From: SZAS-103 sp964449135
GTDB taxonomy: Bacteria; Pseudomonadota; Gammaproteobacteria; Xanthomonadales; Xanthomonadaceae
Length of the DNA: 11,458 nt
Assembly (NCBI GenBank): GCA_964449135.1
Contig: CAYUXZ010000058.1
Coordinates: forward strand, 1 to 11,458
Direction: 5' to 3'
The translations under genes were made by a program, and so were the position numbers. The notes beneath the pieces are model-generated. The model was not told the origin of the DNA and ran no database searches. It was given only the letters and a program-made list of their open reading frames with translations. Below are positions 1 through 6,245 of the stretch, piece by piece. Each line of letters starts with the position of its first letter. Within the stretch, counting starts at the first letter, position 1.

Positions 1-91
1 GCCGCAGCTATAAAATCAGCTCAAATCACCCACACGACTTCCTGAAGAGCCAAAATTCCTATCATTTGGATACATAGCAACTCAGGAGCAT

Positions 92-307
92 GTGATCACC
101 GTCAGAGATGTCATCGATACCTGTGCGAACAAACTTGGAGGCGTGCACTTAGATGATGCGGATGACGAGGCGCAATGCGCATTTATTAAAGTCGATCGAG
201 TGCTCACTGCAGGCGATGGAACAGTTGTTGTAGCTGCGTTACGTGATTTATGCCGAGTGACACTCCGAGCTTTGGAGCCGCTGGTCTTGGCGATTCAGAG
301 ACAGTAG
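92..307 (+). CDS. Hypothetical protein, probably the C-terminal remnant of a longer protein
   Basis: The 71-residue product is of unknown function. Its first part, with ITVRDVI followed by CANKLGGVHLD, resembles the C-terminal end of hypothetical proteins that carry a pattern like ITRRDVIKyVANKLGGVH; this is a remembered resemblance, not a search. The same frame is open from position 14 and its upstream codons (KFLSFGYIATQEHV) look like part of the same domain, but they follow a TAA at 11-13 and contain no ATG, GTG or TTG before the GTG at 92. An AGGAG at 84-88 lies only 3 bases before that GTG, which is tight for a ribosome binding site. I therefore favour a 5'-truncated remnant over an intact small gene. 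Base composition is clearly less GC-rich than the genes from 559 onward, which suggests accessory or acquired DNA. Confidence 0.45.
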   Translation: MITVRDVIDTCANKLGGVHLDDADDEAQCAFIKVDRVLTAGDGTVVVAALRDLCRVTLRALEPLVLAIQRQ

Positions 308-351
308 ATGCAGATCGGCACATAGAATAGGCCGCGATCGCGGAGAACGGC

Positions 352-489
352 GTGGACGAATCCACCCATGTCCTGAGCAACGATCCGTCGACGGCGAAGG
401 AGCTGCCTGCCGGCGCGCGCGTGGGCGCGTGGCGGGTGCTCAAGGTGATCGGACGCGGCGGCATGGGCGAGGTGTATCTCGCCGAGCAC
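352..489 (+). pseudogene. Truncated 5' end of a Ser/Thr protein kinase (PknB/Hanks type)
   Basis: Forty-six codons are recognisable from a GTG preceded by GGAGA (342-346). After a short linker, residues 25-45 read as the start of a bacterial Hanks-type kinase domain: GAWRVLKVIG, then the nucleotide-binding glycine-rich loop GRGGMGEV (about residues 34-41), then YLAEH. Everything that should follow is absent: the VAIK lysine, the HRD catalytic loop, the DFG motif, and any membrane or sensor region. At position 490 the sequence changes abruptly into a GTAG REP pair and then the 3' end of speE on the other strand. The frame stays open to 1404, but beyond 489 it only reads the REPs and antisense speE and carries no kinase motif. 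The fragment cannot encode an active kinase. Confidence 0.75.
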
Positions 490-555
490 GTAGGCTGGGT
501 TGAAAACCCAGCGCCTGTATTGATCGGTGATGCCGGGTTTGACAACCCAGCCTAC
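490..555. repeat. Inverted pair of GTAG-type REP hairpins (BIME-like)
   Basis: The left unit is GTAG (490-493) followed by an 8-bp stem GCTGGGTT (494-501), a GAA loop, and AACCCAGC (505-512). The right unit is the same thing on the other strand: CTAC at 552-555, with stem arms at 532-539 and 544-551 that pair with one G-T wobble. The outer 12 bases (GTAGGCTGGGTT and AACCCAGCCTAC) are exact inverted repeats, so the whole unit can also fold as one hairpin. A GTAG tetranucleotide at the foot of a REP stem is typical of REPs mobilised by RAYT (tyrosine transposase-like) proteins in Stenotrophomonas and relatives. No RAYT gene is in the window. The element starts 3 bp after the speE stop, so it could stabilise or end the speE transcript; there is no T-run for a classic terminator. 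Confidence 0.85.
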
Positions 556-558
556 GCA

Positions 559-1431
559 TCAACTCTTGAGCGCTTCCGCCACGAACGGCGGCGTCGCGAG
601 CGCTCCCTCATGCACGCCGGCAGTGTAGTACTTCGTAGCGAATGCCTTCGCCGCCGCGTCGGCCTTGCGGAACGCGGACAGGTCGCGCGGCTGCTTCGAG
701 GCGATCAGGCAGCTCCACCAGCCGGTCGGGTAGCAGGGCTGCGGGAACGGCAGCACGCGGAAATCCACGAAACCCGCATCGCGCATCGCGTCGCGCATGT
801 CGCGAATCAAGTGCATCAGCGCGAGCGGGCTCTCGCTCTGCTGCACGAGCAGGCCGTCCGGGCGCAGCGCCTCCCGGCAGTTCGCGTAGAACGCGCGGTT
901 GAACAGGCCTTCGGCGGGACCGACCGGATCGGTGGAATCGACCACGATCACGTCGATGCTCTCGGGCCTGGCATTCGCCATGAACGCGATGCCGTCGTCG
1001 AACATCACCGTCGCGCGCGGATCGTTGTTGGATTCGCACAGCTCGGGGAAATACTTCTCCGCCATCCGCGTGACCTGCTCGTCGATGTCGCACTGCACCG
1101 CCGTGCGCACGCCCGGATGCTTGAGCACCTCGCGCAGCGTGCCGCAGTCGCCGCCGCCGATGATCGCCACGTCCTTCGGGTCCGGATGGGTGAACAGCGG
1201 GGCGTGCGCCATCATCTCGTGGTAGAAGAAGTTGTCGCGCGTGGTGACCATCATCGCGCCGTCGATGACCATGAGATTGCCCCAGTCGGTGGTCTCGTAG
1301 ATCTCGATCACCTGGAACGGCGAGATCACCTCGTCGAGCTTGCGCACGACGCGAAAGCCGATCGACGAACCGGTGTGCACGAAGTCCTCGCGGTACCAAG
1401 GTGATGAACTGTTTCCCATGGTGTTCGACAT
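559..1431 (-). CDS. speE: Spermidine synthase (polyamine aminopropyltransferase)
   Basis: Transfers an aminopropyl group from decarboxylated SAM to putrescine, giving spermidine and methylthioadenosine, in the cytoplasm. The 290-residue product has the usual length and full motif set: YETTDWGNLMVIDG (45-58), YHEMMAH (70-76), the dcSAM-binding GGGDCGTLREV (92-102), the catalytic region VDSTDPVGPAEGLF with Asp165 and Asp168, and PQPCYPTGWW (230-239). It closely resembles xanthomonad SpeE as I remember it. Of the in-frame starts, the ATG at 1431 has AAGG directly abutting it, too close to act as a ribosome binding site. The ATG at 1419 (MGNSSS) has GGA 11 bases upstream and is a real alternative giving 286 residues. 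The extension back to 1599 has no family resemblance. speE is divergent from speA, which makes the precursor of putrescine. SpeD, also needed, is not in the window. Confidence 0.95.
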   Translation of the reverse strand: MSNTMGNSSSPWYREDFVHTGSSIGFRVVRKLDEVISPFQVIEIYETTDWGNLMVIDGAMMVTTRDNFFYHEMMAHAPLFTHPDPKDVAIIGGGDCGTLREVLKHPGVRTAVQCDIDEQVTRMAEKYFPELCESNNDPRATVMFDDGIAFMANARPESIDVIVVDSTDPVGPAEGLFNRAFYANCREALRPDGLLVQQSESPLALMHLIRDMRDAMRDAGFVDFRVLPFPQPCYPTGWWSCLIASKQPRDLSAFRKADAAAKAFATKYYTAGVHEGALATPPFVAEALKS

Positions 1432-1447
1432 CCTTGGATAGACAAGG
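1432..1447 (-). promoter_or_regulatory. Small hairpin immediately before the speE ATG
   Basis: Read in the speE direction the leader is CCTTG-TCTATC-CAAGG followed directly by ATG at 1431. The two 5-base arms are perfectly complementary, and the downstream arm contains the AAGG that would pair with 16S rRNA. If the hairpin forms, it hides the only Shine-Dalgarno-like sequence near either candidate start codon. A regulatory role is inference; a 5-bp stem is weak and may be chance. Confidence 0.3.
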
Positions 1448-1452
1448 TCGCC

Positions 1453-1458
1453 ATTGTA
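1453..1458 (-). promoter_or_regulatory. Candidate -10 box for speE (TACAAT)
   Basis: On the minus strand TACAAT matches the sigma-70 -10 consensus at five of six bases and lies 21 bases upstream of the speE ATG at 1431. No good -35 is found at 16-18 bases spacing (the hexamer there is ACGGAA). If used, the leader would be only about 15 bases. This is a motif match only. Confidence 0.3.
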
Positions 1459-1536
1459 CGGCTTTGTCTTTCCGCTTCCGTGACATCCGGCTTCGACACG
1501 ACCCGTTCGCGGCCAACTCCCGCCTTCTTCTGGCGC

Positions 1537-1542
1537 TACAAT
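1537..1542 (+). promoter_or_regulatory. Candidate -10 box for speA (TACAAT)
   Basis: TACAAT lies 40 bases upstream of the speA ATG, at a plausible distance for its promoter. The hexamer at 17-base spacing does not resemble TTGACA, so a dedicated activator or an atypical -35 would be needed. The opposite strand of the same 151-bp intergenic region has an identical TACAAT facing speE, giving a back-to-back arrangement. Confidence 0.35.
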
Positions 1543-1582
1543 GCGCGCCCTGTTGGCGGATGCCCCAAGGAGTCCCGAGCCC

Positions 1583-3472
1583 ATGAACGAGTGGACCATC
1601 GACCGCGCCCGCCGCGCGTATTCGATCGCGCACTGGGGCGAGGGCTATTTCGACGTGGACGCGCAAGGACGCATCCTCGCGCGTCCGCAAGGCGCGGATG
1701 GCCCGGGCATCGCGCTGCCCGAAGCGGTCGATCGCGCGCTCGCCGCGGGCATGCAGCTGCCGTTGCTGCTGCGTTTCTCCGACATCCTCGGCGACCGCCT
1801 GCGTCGCCTGCAGGCCGCGTTCGCGCGTGCGATGGCCGAGCACGACTATACCGGCGGCTACACGGCGATCTATCCGATCAAGGTCAACCAGCACTACGGC
1901 GTCGCCGGCGAACTCGCGCGCCAGGGCGGCGAGGGTTTCGGCCTGGAGGCGGGATCGAAGCCGGAATTGATGGCGGTGCTCGCGCTCGCCAAGCCCGGCA
2001 GCGTGGTCGTCTGCAACGGCTACAAGGATCGCGAATACATCCGCCTCGCGCTGATCGGCCGCAAGCTGGGATTGCAGACCTTTATCGTGATCGAGAAACC
2101 TTCCGAGCTCGCGCACGTGATCGCCGAGGCGAAGGCGCTGGACGTGACGCCAGGTCTGGGCGTGCGCATGCGCCTGGCTTCGCTGGGCGCGGGCAAGTGG
2201 CAGAACTCCGGCGGCGACAAGGCCAAGTTCGGACTCTCGCCGCGCCAGCTCGCCGACCTCATCGAGCAACTGCGCGTGGCCGGGCTGACGCAGAGCCTGC
2301 AGCTGCTGCATTTCCACATGGGCTCGCAGATCTCCAACGTGCGCGACATCGCCAACGGCATGCGCGAGGCGACGCGCTACTTCGTCGAGGTCAGCGAGCT
2401 CGGCTGCCCGATCCGCTACATGGACGTCGGCGGCGGCCTGGGCATTGACTACGAAGGCACGCGTTCGCGCAGCTTCTGCTCGATCAACTACGGTCTCGAC
2501 CAGTACGCGGCGAACATCGTCGAGCCGCTCGCCGAGGCCTGCCGCGAACATGGCCTGCAACAGCCCGCCGTGCTCACCGAATCCGGGCGCGCGCTGACCG
2601 CGCACCACGCGGTGCTGGTCGCGAATGTCTCCGAGGTCGAACGCGCGCCGGAAGGCTCGGTGCCGCCCGCGGACGAAGACGAGCCGAACGTGATCCAGCA
2701 CCTGCGCGAGTTGCATGCCGAACTCGGCGAACGTGCCGCGCTGGAGCTGTTCCACGAGGCGCAGCACCACCACGCCGAAAGCCAGGTGTTGTACGCACTC
2801 GGTCAGATCGGGCTGATCGATCGCGCGCGCAGCGACGACCTGTTCTACGCGATCGCGCATGGTGTGCGTGCGCGGCTGAGCTTCGAGGAAAAGAGCCATC
2901 GCGCCGTGCTCGACGAACTCGACGAGCGTCTCGTCGACAAGTACTTCGTGAACTTCTCCGTGTTCGAATCGGTGCCGGACGTCTGGGCGATCGACCAGGT
3001 GTTCCCGATCGCGCCGATCGCGCGGCTCGACGAGGAGCCGAAGCGTCGCGGTGTGATCGCCGATCTCACCTGCGATTCGGATGGCCGCATCGACACCTAC
3101 GTGGACGATGGCGAGCTCGACAGCTCGCTGCCGCTGCACGCGCTGCGCGAAGGCGAGAGCTATCGGCTCGGTTTCTTTCTCGTCGGCGCCTACCAGGACA
3201 CGCTCGGCGACATCCACAACCTGTTCGGCGATACCGATGCGGTCAACGTGCGGCTCACCGACGACGGTTACGCGTTCGAGCGCTCGCGCCGCGGCGATAC
3301 TTCGGACGTGATGCTCGACTACGTCGGCTACGACCTGAAGAAATTGCGTGCGGCCTATCAGGCGAGAATCGACGCGGCGAGCCTACCCGCCGATACCGCG
3401 CGCGAACTCGGTGCGGCGCTGGAGAAGGGTCTGACCGGCTACACCTATCTCGACGCGACGACGTTGACATAA
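1583..3472 (+). CDS. speA: Biosynthetic arginine decarboxylase
   Basis: PLP-dependent decarboxylase (fold type III, alanine racemase-like barrel) converting arginine to agmatine, the first step of the arginine route to putrescine. The 629-residue product has the usual length for the family. Visible motifs: YPIKVNQ with the PLP lysine at Lys100, the substrate/PLP region EAGSKPEL (122-129), HFHMGSQ (243-249), the phosphate-binding DVGGGLGIDY (281-290), TESGRALTAHHA (332-343), the active-site CDSDGRID with Cys497, and GAYQDTLGDIHNLFGD (535-550). The start is set at the ATG at 1583 because AAGGAG (1567-1572) lies 10 bases upstream; the in-frame ATG at 1541 has no such site and adds residues not expected in the family. 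Agmatine must still be converted to putrescine by agmatinase or the AguA/AguB route, neither encoded here. The divergent speE uses that putrescine. Confidence 0.96.
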   Translation: MNEWTIDRARRAYSIAHWGEGYFDVDAQGRILARPQGADGPGIALPEAVDRALAAGMQLPLLLRFSDILGDRLRRLQAAFARAMAEHDYTGGYTAIYPIKVNQHYGVAGELARQGGEGFGLEAGSKPELMAVLALAKPGSVVVCNGYKDREYIRLALIGRKLGLQTFIVIEKPSELAHVIAEAKALDVTPGLGVRMRLASLGAGKWQNSGGDKAKFGLSPRQLADLIEQLRVAGLTQSLQLLHFHMGSQISNVRDIANGMREATRYFVEVSELGCPIRYMDVGGGLGIDYEGTRSRSFCSINYGLDQYAANIVEPLAEACREHGLQQPAVLTESGRALTAHHAVLVANVSEVERAPEGSVPPADEDEPNVIQHLRELHAELGERAALELFHEAQHHHAESQVLYALGQIGLIDRARSDDLFYAIAHGVRARLSFEEKSHRAVLDELDERLVDKYFVNFSVFESVPDVWAIDQVFPIAPIARLDEEPKRRGVIADLTCDSDGRIDTYVDDGELDSSLPLHALREGESYRLGFFLVGAYQDTLGDIHNLFGDTDAVNVRLTDDGYAFERSRRGDTSDVMLDYVGYDLKKLRAAYQARIDAASLPADTARELGAALEKGLTGYTYLDATTLT

Positions 3473-3517
3473 ATCCTGAATCTCGTCGCCAGATAACGGG
3501 AAGGGCGGGCTTGGAAC

Positions 3518-3641
3518 GCCTCTCCCGCATGCGGGAGAGGCCGCCGTGCGCAGCGCGGCGGGTGAGGGTGAGTTTTTTGGCTGCGAGCGCGCAGCTGAAA
3601 ATTCACCCTCACCCCAACCCTCTCCCGCATGCGGGAGAGGG
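3518..3641. repeat. Composite palindromic intergenic repeat element
   Basis: Two 24-bp perfect palindromes bound the element at 3518-3541 and 3618-3641; they share the same 22-bp core (CCTCTCCCGCA plus its reverse complement). Between them lie GGGTGAGGGTGA (3560-3571) and its exact complement TCACCCTCACCC (3603-3614), extended by TTTT against AAAA. Two further small stems are nested: CCGCCG (3541-3546) with CGGCGG (3556-3561), and GCTGCG (3580-3585) with CGCAGC (3590-3595). The unit can therefore fold as one long nested hairpin or as separate hairpins. Very similar sequence (TCACCCTCACCC near CCTCTCCCGC) recurs between genes in many proteobacterial genomes and is often mis-annotated as small proteins. 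It sits between the 3' ends of speA and ydfG, where it may act as a bidirectional transcript end. I see no transposase and no clear target-site duplication. Confidence 0.85.
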
Positions 3642-3683
3642 GGCATCAATGCATCACAACCAGTGCGCGGGCGCTCGAATGGA

Positions 3684-4442
3684 TCAGGACTCGCGATAAA
3701 TCTGGAATCCGGCGAACGACTGGCTCGTCGGCATCATCTCGAGCCGGTTGATGTTGAGATGCGACGGCAGCGTGGCGATCCACCAGATCGTCTCGGCGAT
3801 GTCATTAGCGGTCATCGGATGCGCGCCCGCGTAGAGCTTGTCGGACGCGGCATGGTCGCCGCGCGTGCGCACGAGGGTGAACTCGGTCTCGGCCATGCCA
3901 GGTTCGAGCGTGGTCACGCGCACGCCGGTGCCGTGCAGGTCGGTGCGCAGGTTCAGCGAGAACTGGCTGACGAAGGCCTTGGTCCCGCCATAGACGTTTC
4001 CGCCCATGTACGGATACAGTGCCGCGGTCGAACTGATGTTGACGATCGCGCCGCGTCGCTCGATCAGCACCGGCAGCAGCGCGCGCGTGAGCACGACCAG
4101 CGCGGTGACGTTGGTGTCGATCATCGTGCGCCAGTCGTCCAGGTTCGCGCTCTGCGCCGGGCCGGTGCCCTGCGCCAGGCCGGCGTTGTTGAGCAGCAGG
4201 TCGATGTCGCGGAAACCTTCGGGCAACGCGGCGATCGCCGCGTTCATCGCGGTTTCGTCGCGGATATCGAACGCGCAGGTGTGCACGCGATCGGCGCCGA
4301 GTTCGGCGCGCAGGGCTTCGAGCCGGTCCGCGCGCCGGCCGCTGGCGACGACTTTCCAGCCGCCTTCGACGAAGCGTTTCGCGGCGGCGCGTCCGAAGCC
4401 GGACGTCGCGCCGGTGATCCATACGGTTTTCGTCGTGCCCAT
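3684..4442 (-). CDS. ydfG: NADP-dependent short-chain dehydrogenase, YdfG-type (3-hydroxy acid / L-allo-threonine dehydrogenase)
   Basis: Classical SDR of 252 residues, close to the 248 of E. coli YdfG, which oxidises L-allo-threonine, serine and other 3-hydroxy acids with NADP and also reduces malonic semialdehyde in uracil degradation. Motifs in order: nucleotide-binding TGATSGFG (10-17), SGRRADRL (34-41, where the arginines suit NADP), LLLNNAGLA (82-90), catalytic Ser138 in NISSTA, and Tyr151-x3-Lys155 in GGNVYGGTKAF. The segment FSLNLRTDLHGT (161-172) and the end LEMMPTSQSFAG (234-245) are near-diagnostic of YdfG. Start at the ATG at 4442 follows the family N-terminus; it lacks a good ribosome binding site, and the bases before it form an exact palindrome. 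The gene is divergent from the MBL hydrolase and convergent with speA across the repeat element. Substrate is inferred from family. Confidence 0.92.
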   Translation of the reverse strand: MGTTKTVWITGATSGFGRAAAKRFVEGGWKVVASGRRADRLEALRAELGADRVHTCAFDIRDETAMNAAIAALPEGFRDIDLLLNNAGLAQGTGPAQSANLDDWRTMIDTNVTALVVLTRALLPVLIERRGAIVNISSTAALYPYMGGNVYGGTKAFVSQFSLNLRTDLHGTGVRVTTLEPGMAETEFTLVRTRGDHAASDKLYAGAHPMTANDIAETIWWIATLPSHLNINRLEMMPTSQSFAGFQIYRES

Positions 4443-4454
4443 CGCGATCGCGAT
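4441..4454. promoter_or_regulatory. 14-bp perfect palindrome over the ydfG start
   Basis: ATCGCGATCGCGAT is its own reverse complement and includes the second and third bases of the ydfG start codon (read on the minus strand), extending into the position where a Shine-Dalgarno would be expected. It could be a dyad operator between the divergent ydfG and MBL genes. ATCGCGAT-like words are also common by composition in GC-rich genomes, so chance is a serious alternative. Confidence 0.2.
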
Positions 4455-4566
4455 CCGTCTGCGTGGAAGACCCACAGTGTAATCGCAGCGGGCGATCCGG
4501 CACGACACGATGGCGACGCGGCACGATCTGGTGCATCGTGTTCGTGTCAGCCTGCGCGAGCACGCC

Positions 4567-5493
4567 ATGCCCCGATCCAATAAAACACCGCCCAAGCCGG
4601 CTCCCGTGACACGCTCGCGCAAACGCGCGCCCGCGAAGCGCAAACCGGATACGCGCAAGTCGCCGGCGACCGAGCTGGTGATGCTCGGCACCGGCATGCC
4701 GCGGCCGGATCCGAAATGCTTCGGCCCGGCGACCGCGGTGGTGTACGACGGCCGCGTGTTCCTGTTCGACGCCGGCGCCGGCGTGATGCGGCGGATGGCC
4801 GCCGCGGGCCTGTCGATCCGCGGGCCCGAGGCGGTGTTCATCACCCACCTGCATTCCGACCACACGCTCGGCTATCCGGACCTGATCCTCACCACCTGGG
4901 TGATGGGTCGGCGCACGCCGCTGCAGGCCTACGGTCCGGTCGGTCTGAAGAAGATGACCAAGCACATCCTCGCCGCGTGGGCCGAGGACATCCAGGTGCG
5001 CATCGAGGGACTGGAGCAGCAAACGACTACCGGCTACAAGGTCGCGGTGCACGAATTCGAACCGGGCGTGGTCTACGAACGCGACGGCGTGCGCATCACC
5101 GCGATCCCGGTGCTGCACGGCTGCTGGAAACAGGCGTTCGGTTTCCGCATCGACACGCCCGACCGCTCGATCGTGATCTCCGGCGACACCGTACCGACCA
5201 CGAGCATCCTCGAAGCCTCGCGTGGCGTGGACACGCTCGTGCACGAGGTCTATCCCGCGTCGCAGGTCATGCCGGAGCTGCGCATCGGTGGCGAGGTCTG
5301 GCCGAGCTACATGCGCGAGTTCCACACCTCGGACATCGAGCTGGGAATGCTCGCGGCGAATGCGAAGCCGAAGCGTCTCGTGCTGCACCACATCGTGCGC
5401 CACGAGGAAGACGACGAGGAACTGATCGCGACGATCCGCGCGGCGGGTTACGAGGGCGAGATTGTGGCGGCGAAGGATCTGGATCGTTACTGA
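4567..5493 (+). CDS. Metallo-beta-lactamase-fold hydrolase (RNase Z/arylsulfatase-like branch)
   Basis: A 308-residue zinc hydrolase; substrate unknown. Metal-binding motifs are complete: HLHSDH (His94, His96, Asp98, His99), His184 in PVLHG, Asp207 in SGDT, and His275 in LVLHHI; FHTS around His253 matches the conserved HTT/HST region of tRNase Z-like proteins. The N-terminal signature LGTGMPRPDPKCFGPA (40-55) and the LTTWVMGRRTPLQAYGPVG segment (108-126) are typical of uncharacterised MBL-fold proteins related to RNase Z; the long tRNA-binding exosite arm of true RNase Z is not evident. Residues 1-33 are dominated by Lys, Arg and Pro, with no hydrophobic signal core, although remembered relatives often have a signal peptide. 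ATG 4567 is chosen because GAG lies 6 bases upstream; ATG 4510 (327 residues) is possible but has no site. It is divergent from ydfG; its 3' end faces the SPOR gene. Confidence 0.85.
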   Translation: MPRSNKTPPKPAPVTRSRKRAPAKRKPDTRKSPATELVMLGTGMPRPDPKCFGPATAVVYDGRVFLFDAGAGVMRRMAAAGLSIRGPEAVFITHLHSDHTLGYPDLILTTWVMGRRTPLQAYGPVGLKKMTKHILAAWAEDIQVRIEGLEQQTTTGYKVAVHEFEPGVVYERDGVRITAIPVLHGCWKQAFGFRIDTPDRSIVISGDTVPTTSILEASRGVDTLVHEVYPASQVMPELRIGGEVWPSYMREFHTSDIELGMLAANAKPKRLVLHHIVRHEEDDEELIATIRAAGYEGEIVAAKDLDRY

Positions 5494-5509
5494 TTCGATC
5501 GTTTTGCGA

Positions 5510-6244
5510 CTATTTCACTCGGATCGCGACCGCTTCGATGCCACCGCCGCCGAGCTTCTGCTTGGCCTGCTCGAGTTCGCTCGCGGTCGCGTAGGGGCCG
5601 AGGCGCACGCGGTGCATCTCGCCGGCGGGCGTGGCCACGACTTCCACGCGCCCGACCAGGCCGAGCAGCGCGATCCGCGCCTTCAGATCGTCGGCCTGCG
5701 CTCCGTTGCGAAACGCGCCCGCCTGCAGCAGGTATTGGCCGGCGCTCGCCGCGGCGTCGTTCGGTGCGGTCGCGTTCGCATCGGGCGATACCGGCGGATT
5801 CGCGGCGGCGTTCGGCGGCACGATCGGACTTGCATTCGTGACTGGAGTTGCGGGATTCGGTGCGGCGCTCGTGGAAGCACCCGGTGCGAGCACCGTCGCG
5901 GCTTGTTGCTGCGACGCGAGCTTCGCGGCTTCCTCGGCTTTCACGCGCGCGGAAAGTTCCTCGTCGGGGATGACGACTTCCTTCTCCGGCAGCAGCTTGT
6001 AGAAATCGTACTCGCGCTTTTTCGCGACGCTGGCCGCGGGAGCGATGCCGACGTCGGTCGCGCCCTTCGGCTTCGCGGAAGGATTCGGATGCGGCAGCAG
6101 GCTGTCGATCGCGTGCGGCATCCGCACATAGACGAACACCATGATCGCGCCGCCGAGCAGCAGGCCGACGCACAGGTACAGCCATCCCGGCGTGCGCCGT
6201 TGTCCGTGCCTGCGTGCCTGCTGCTTGCCGCGCCGTGCCGCCAT
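5510..6244 (-). CDS. Membrane-anchored SPOR-domain protein (FtsN-like)
   Basis: A 244-residue bitopic inner-membrane protein likely to bind septal or denuded peptidoglycan. It has a short basic cytoplasmic N-terminus (AARRGKQQARRHGQRR), one transmembrane helix at about residues 21-40, then a periplasmic segment with YDFYKLLPEKEV (79-90), a motif common in FtsN-like SPOR proteins. A glutamate/alanine-rich stretch (94-115) and a low-complexity Ala/Pro/Asn linker (about 116-166) follow. The C-terminal SPOR domain starts near GQYLLQAGAFRN (169-180) and continues through VRLGPYATASELEQAK (213-228). The ATG at 6244 sits 1 base after the argS stop, so translational coupling is likely. An argS-SPOR gene pair is also known in pseudomonads, where hslVU follows; here a convergent MBL gene follows instead. 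It could be the cell-division FtsN itself or a paralogue; the sequence alone does not decide. Confidence 0.88.
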   Translation of the reverse strand: MAARRGKQQARRHGQRRTPGWLYLCVGLLLGGAIMVFVYVRMPHAIDSLLPHPNPSAKPKGATDVGIAPAASVAKKREYDFYKLLPEKEVVIPDEELSARVKAEEAAKLASQQQAATVLAPGASTSAAPNPATPVTNASPIVPPNAAANPPVSPDANATAPNDAAASAGQYLLQAGAFRNGAQADDLKARIALLGLVGRVEVVATPAGEMHRVRLGPYATASELEQAKQKLGGGGIEAVAIRVK

Positions 6245-6245
6245 C

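Noticed and set aside
490..1404. Plus-strand reading frame continuing from the kinase fragment to 1404
   Set aside because: Beyond 489 it is antisense to REPs and speE, with no kinase motif; it is open only because of GC-rich codon bias.
1432..1599. Extended N-terminus for speE back to the ATG at 1599
   Set aside because: The extra residues have no family resemblance and would overlap the speA start and both candidate promoters.
608..3217. 869-codon minus-strand ORF opposite speA and part of speE
   Set aside because: Composition is arginine/histidine/alanine-rich with no domain, and its frame is the shadow of the strongly supported speA and speE.
3573..3578. T6 run as a classic rho-independent terminator for speA
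   Set aside because: The run does not directly follow a stable hairpin; a purine-rich GGTGAGGGTGAG stretch intervenes, so only a looser transcript-end role can be suggested.
3518..3641. CRISPR array or insertion sequence
   Set aside because: Only two copies of the palindrome, unequal nested stems, no spacer series, no transposase and no target duplication.
3383..3699. Small ORFs with PHAGEGWGEG or SPACGRG-like peptides around the palindromic element
   Set aside because: These are translations of the intergenic repeat, a known source of spurious small-protein annotations.
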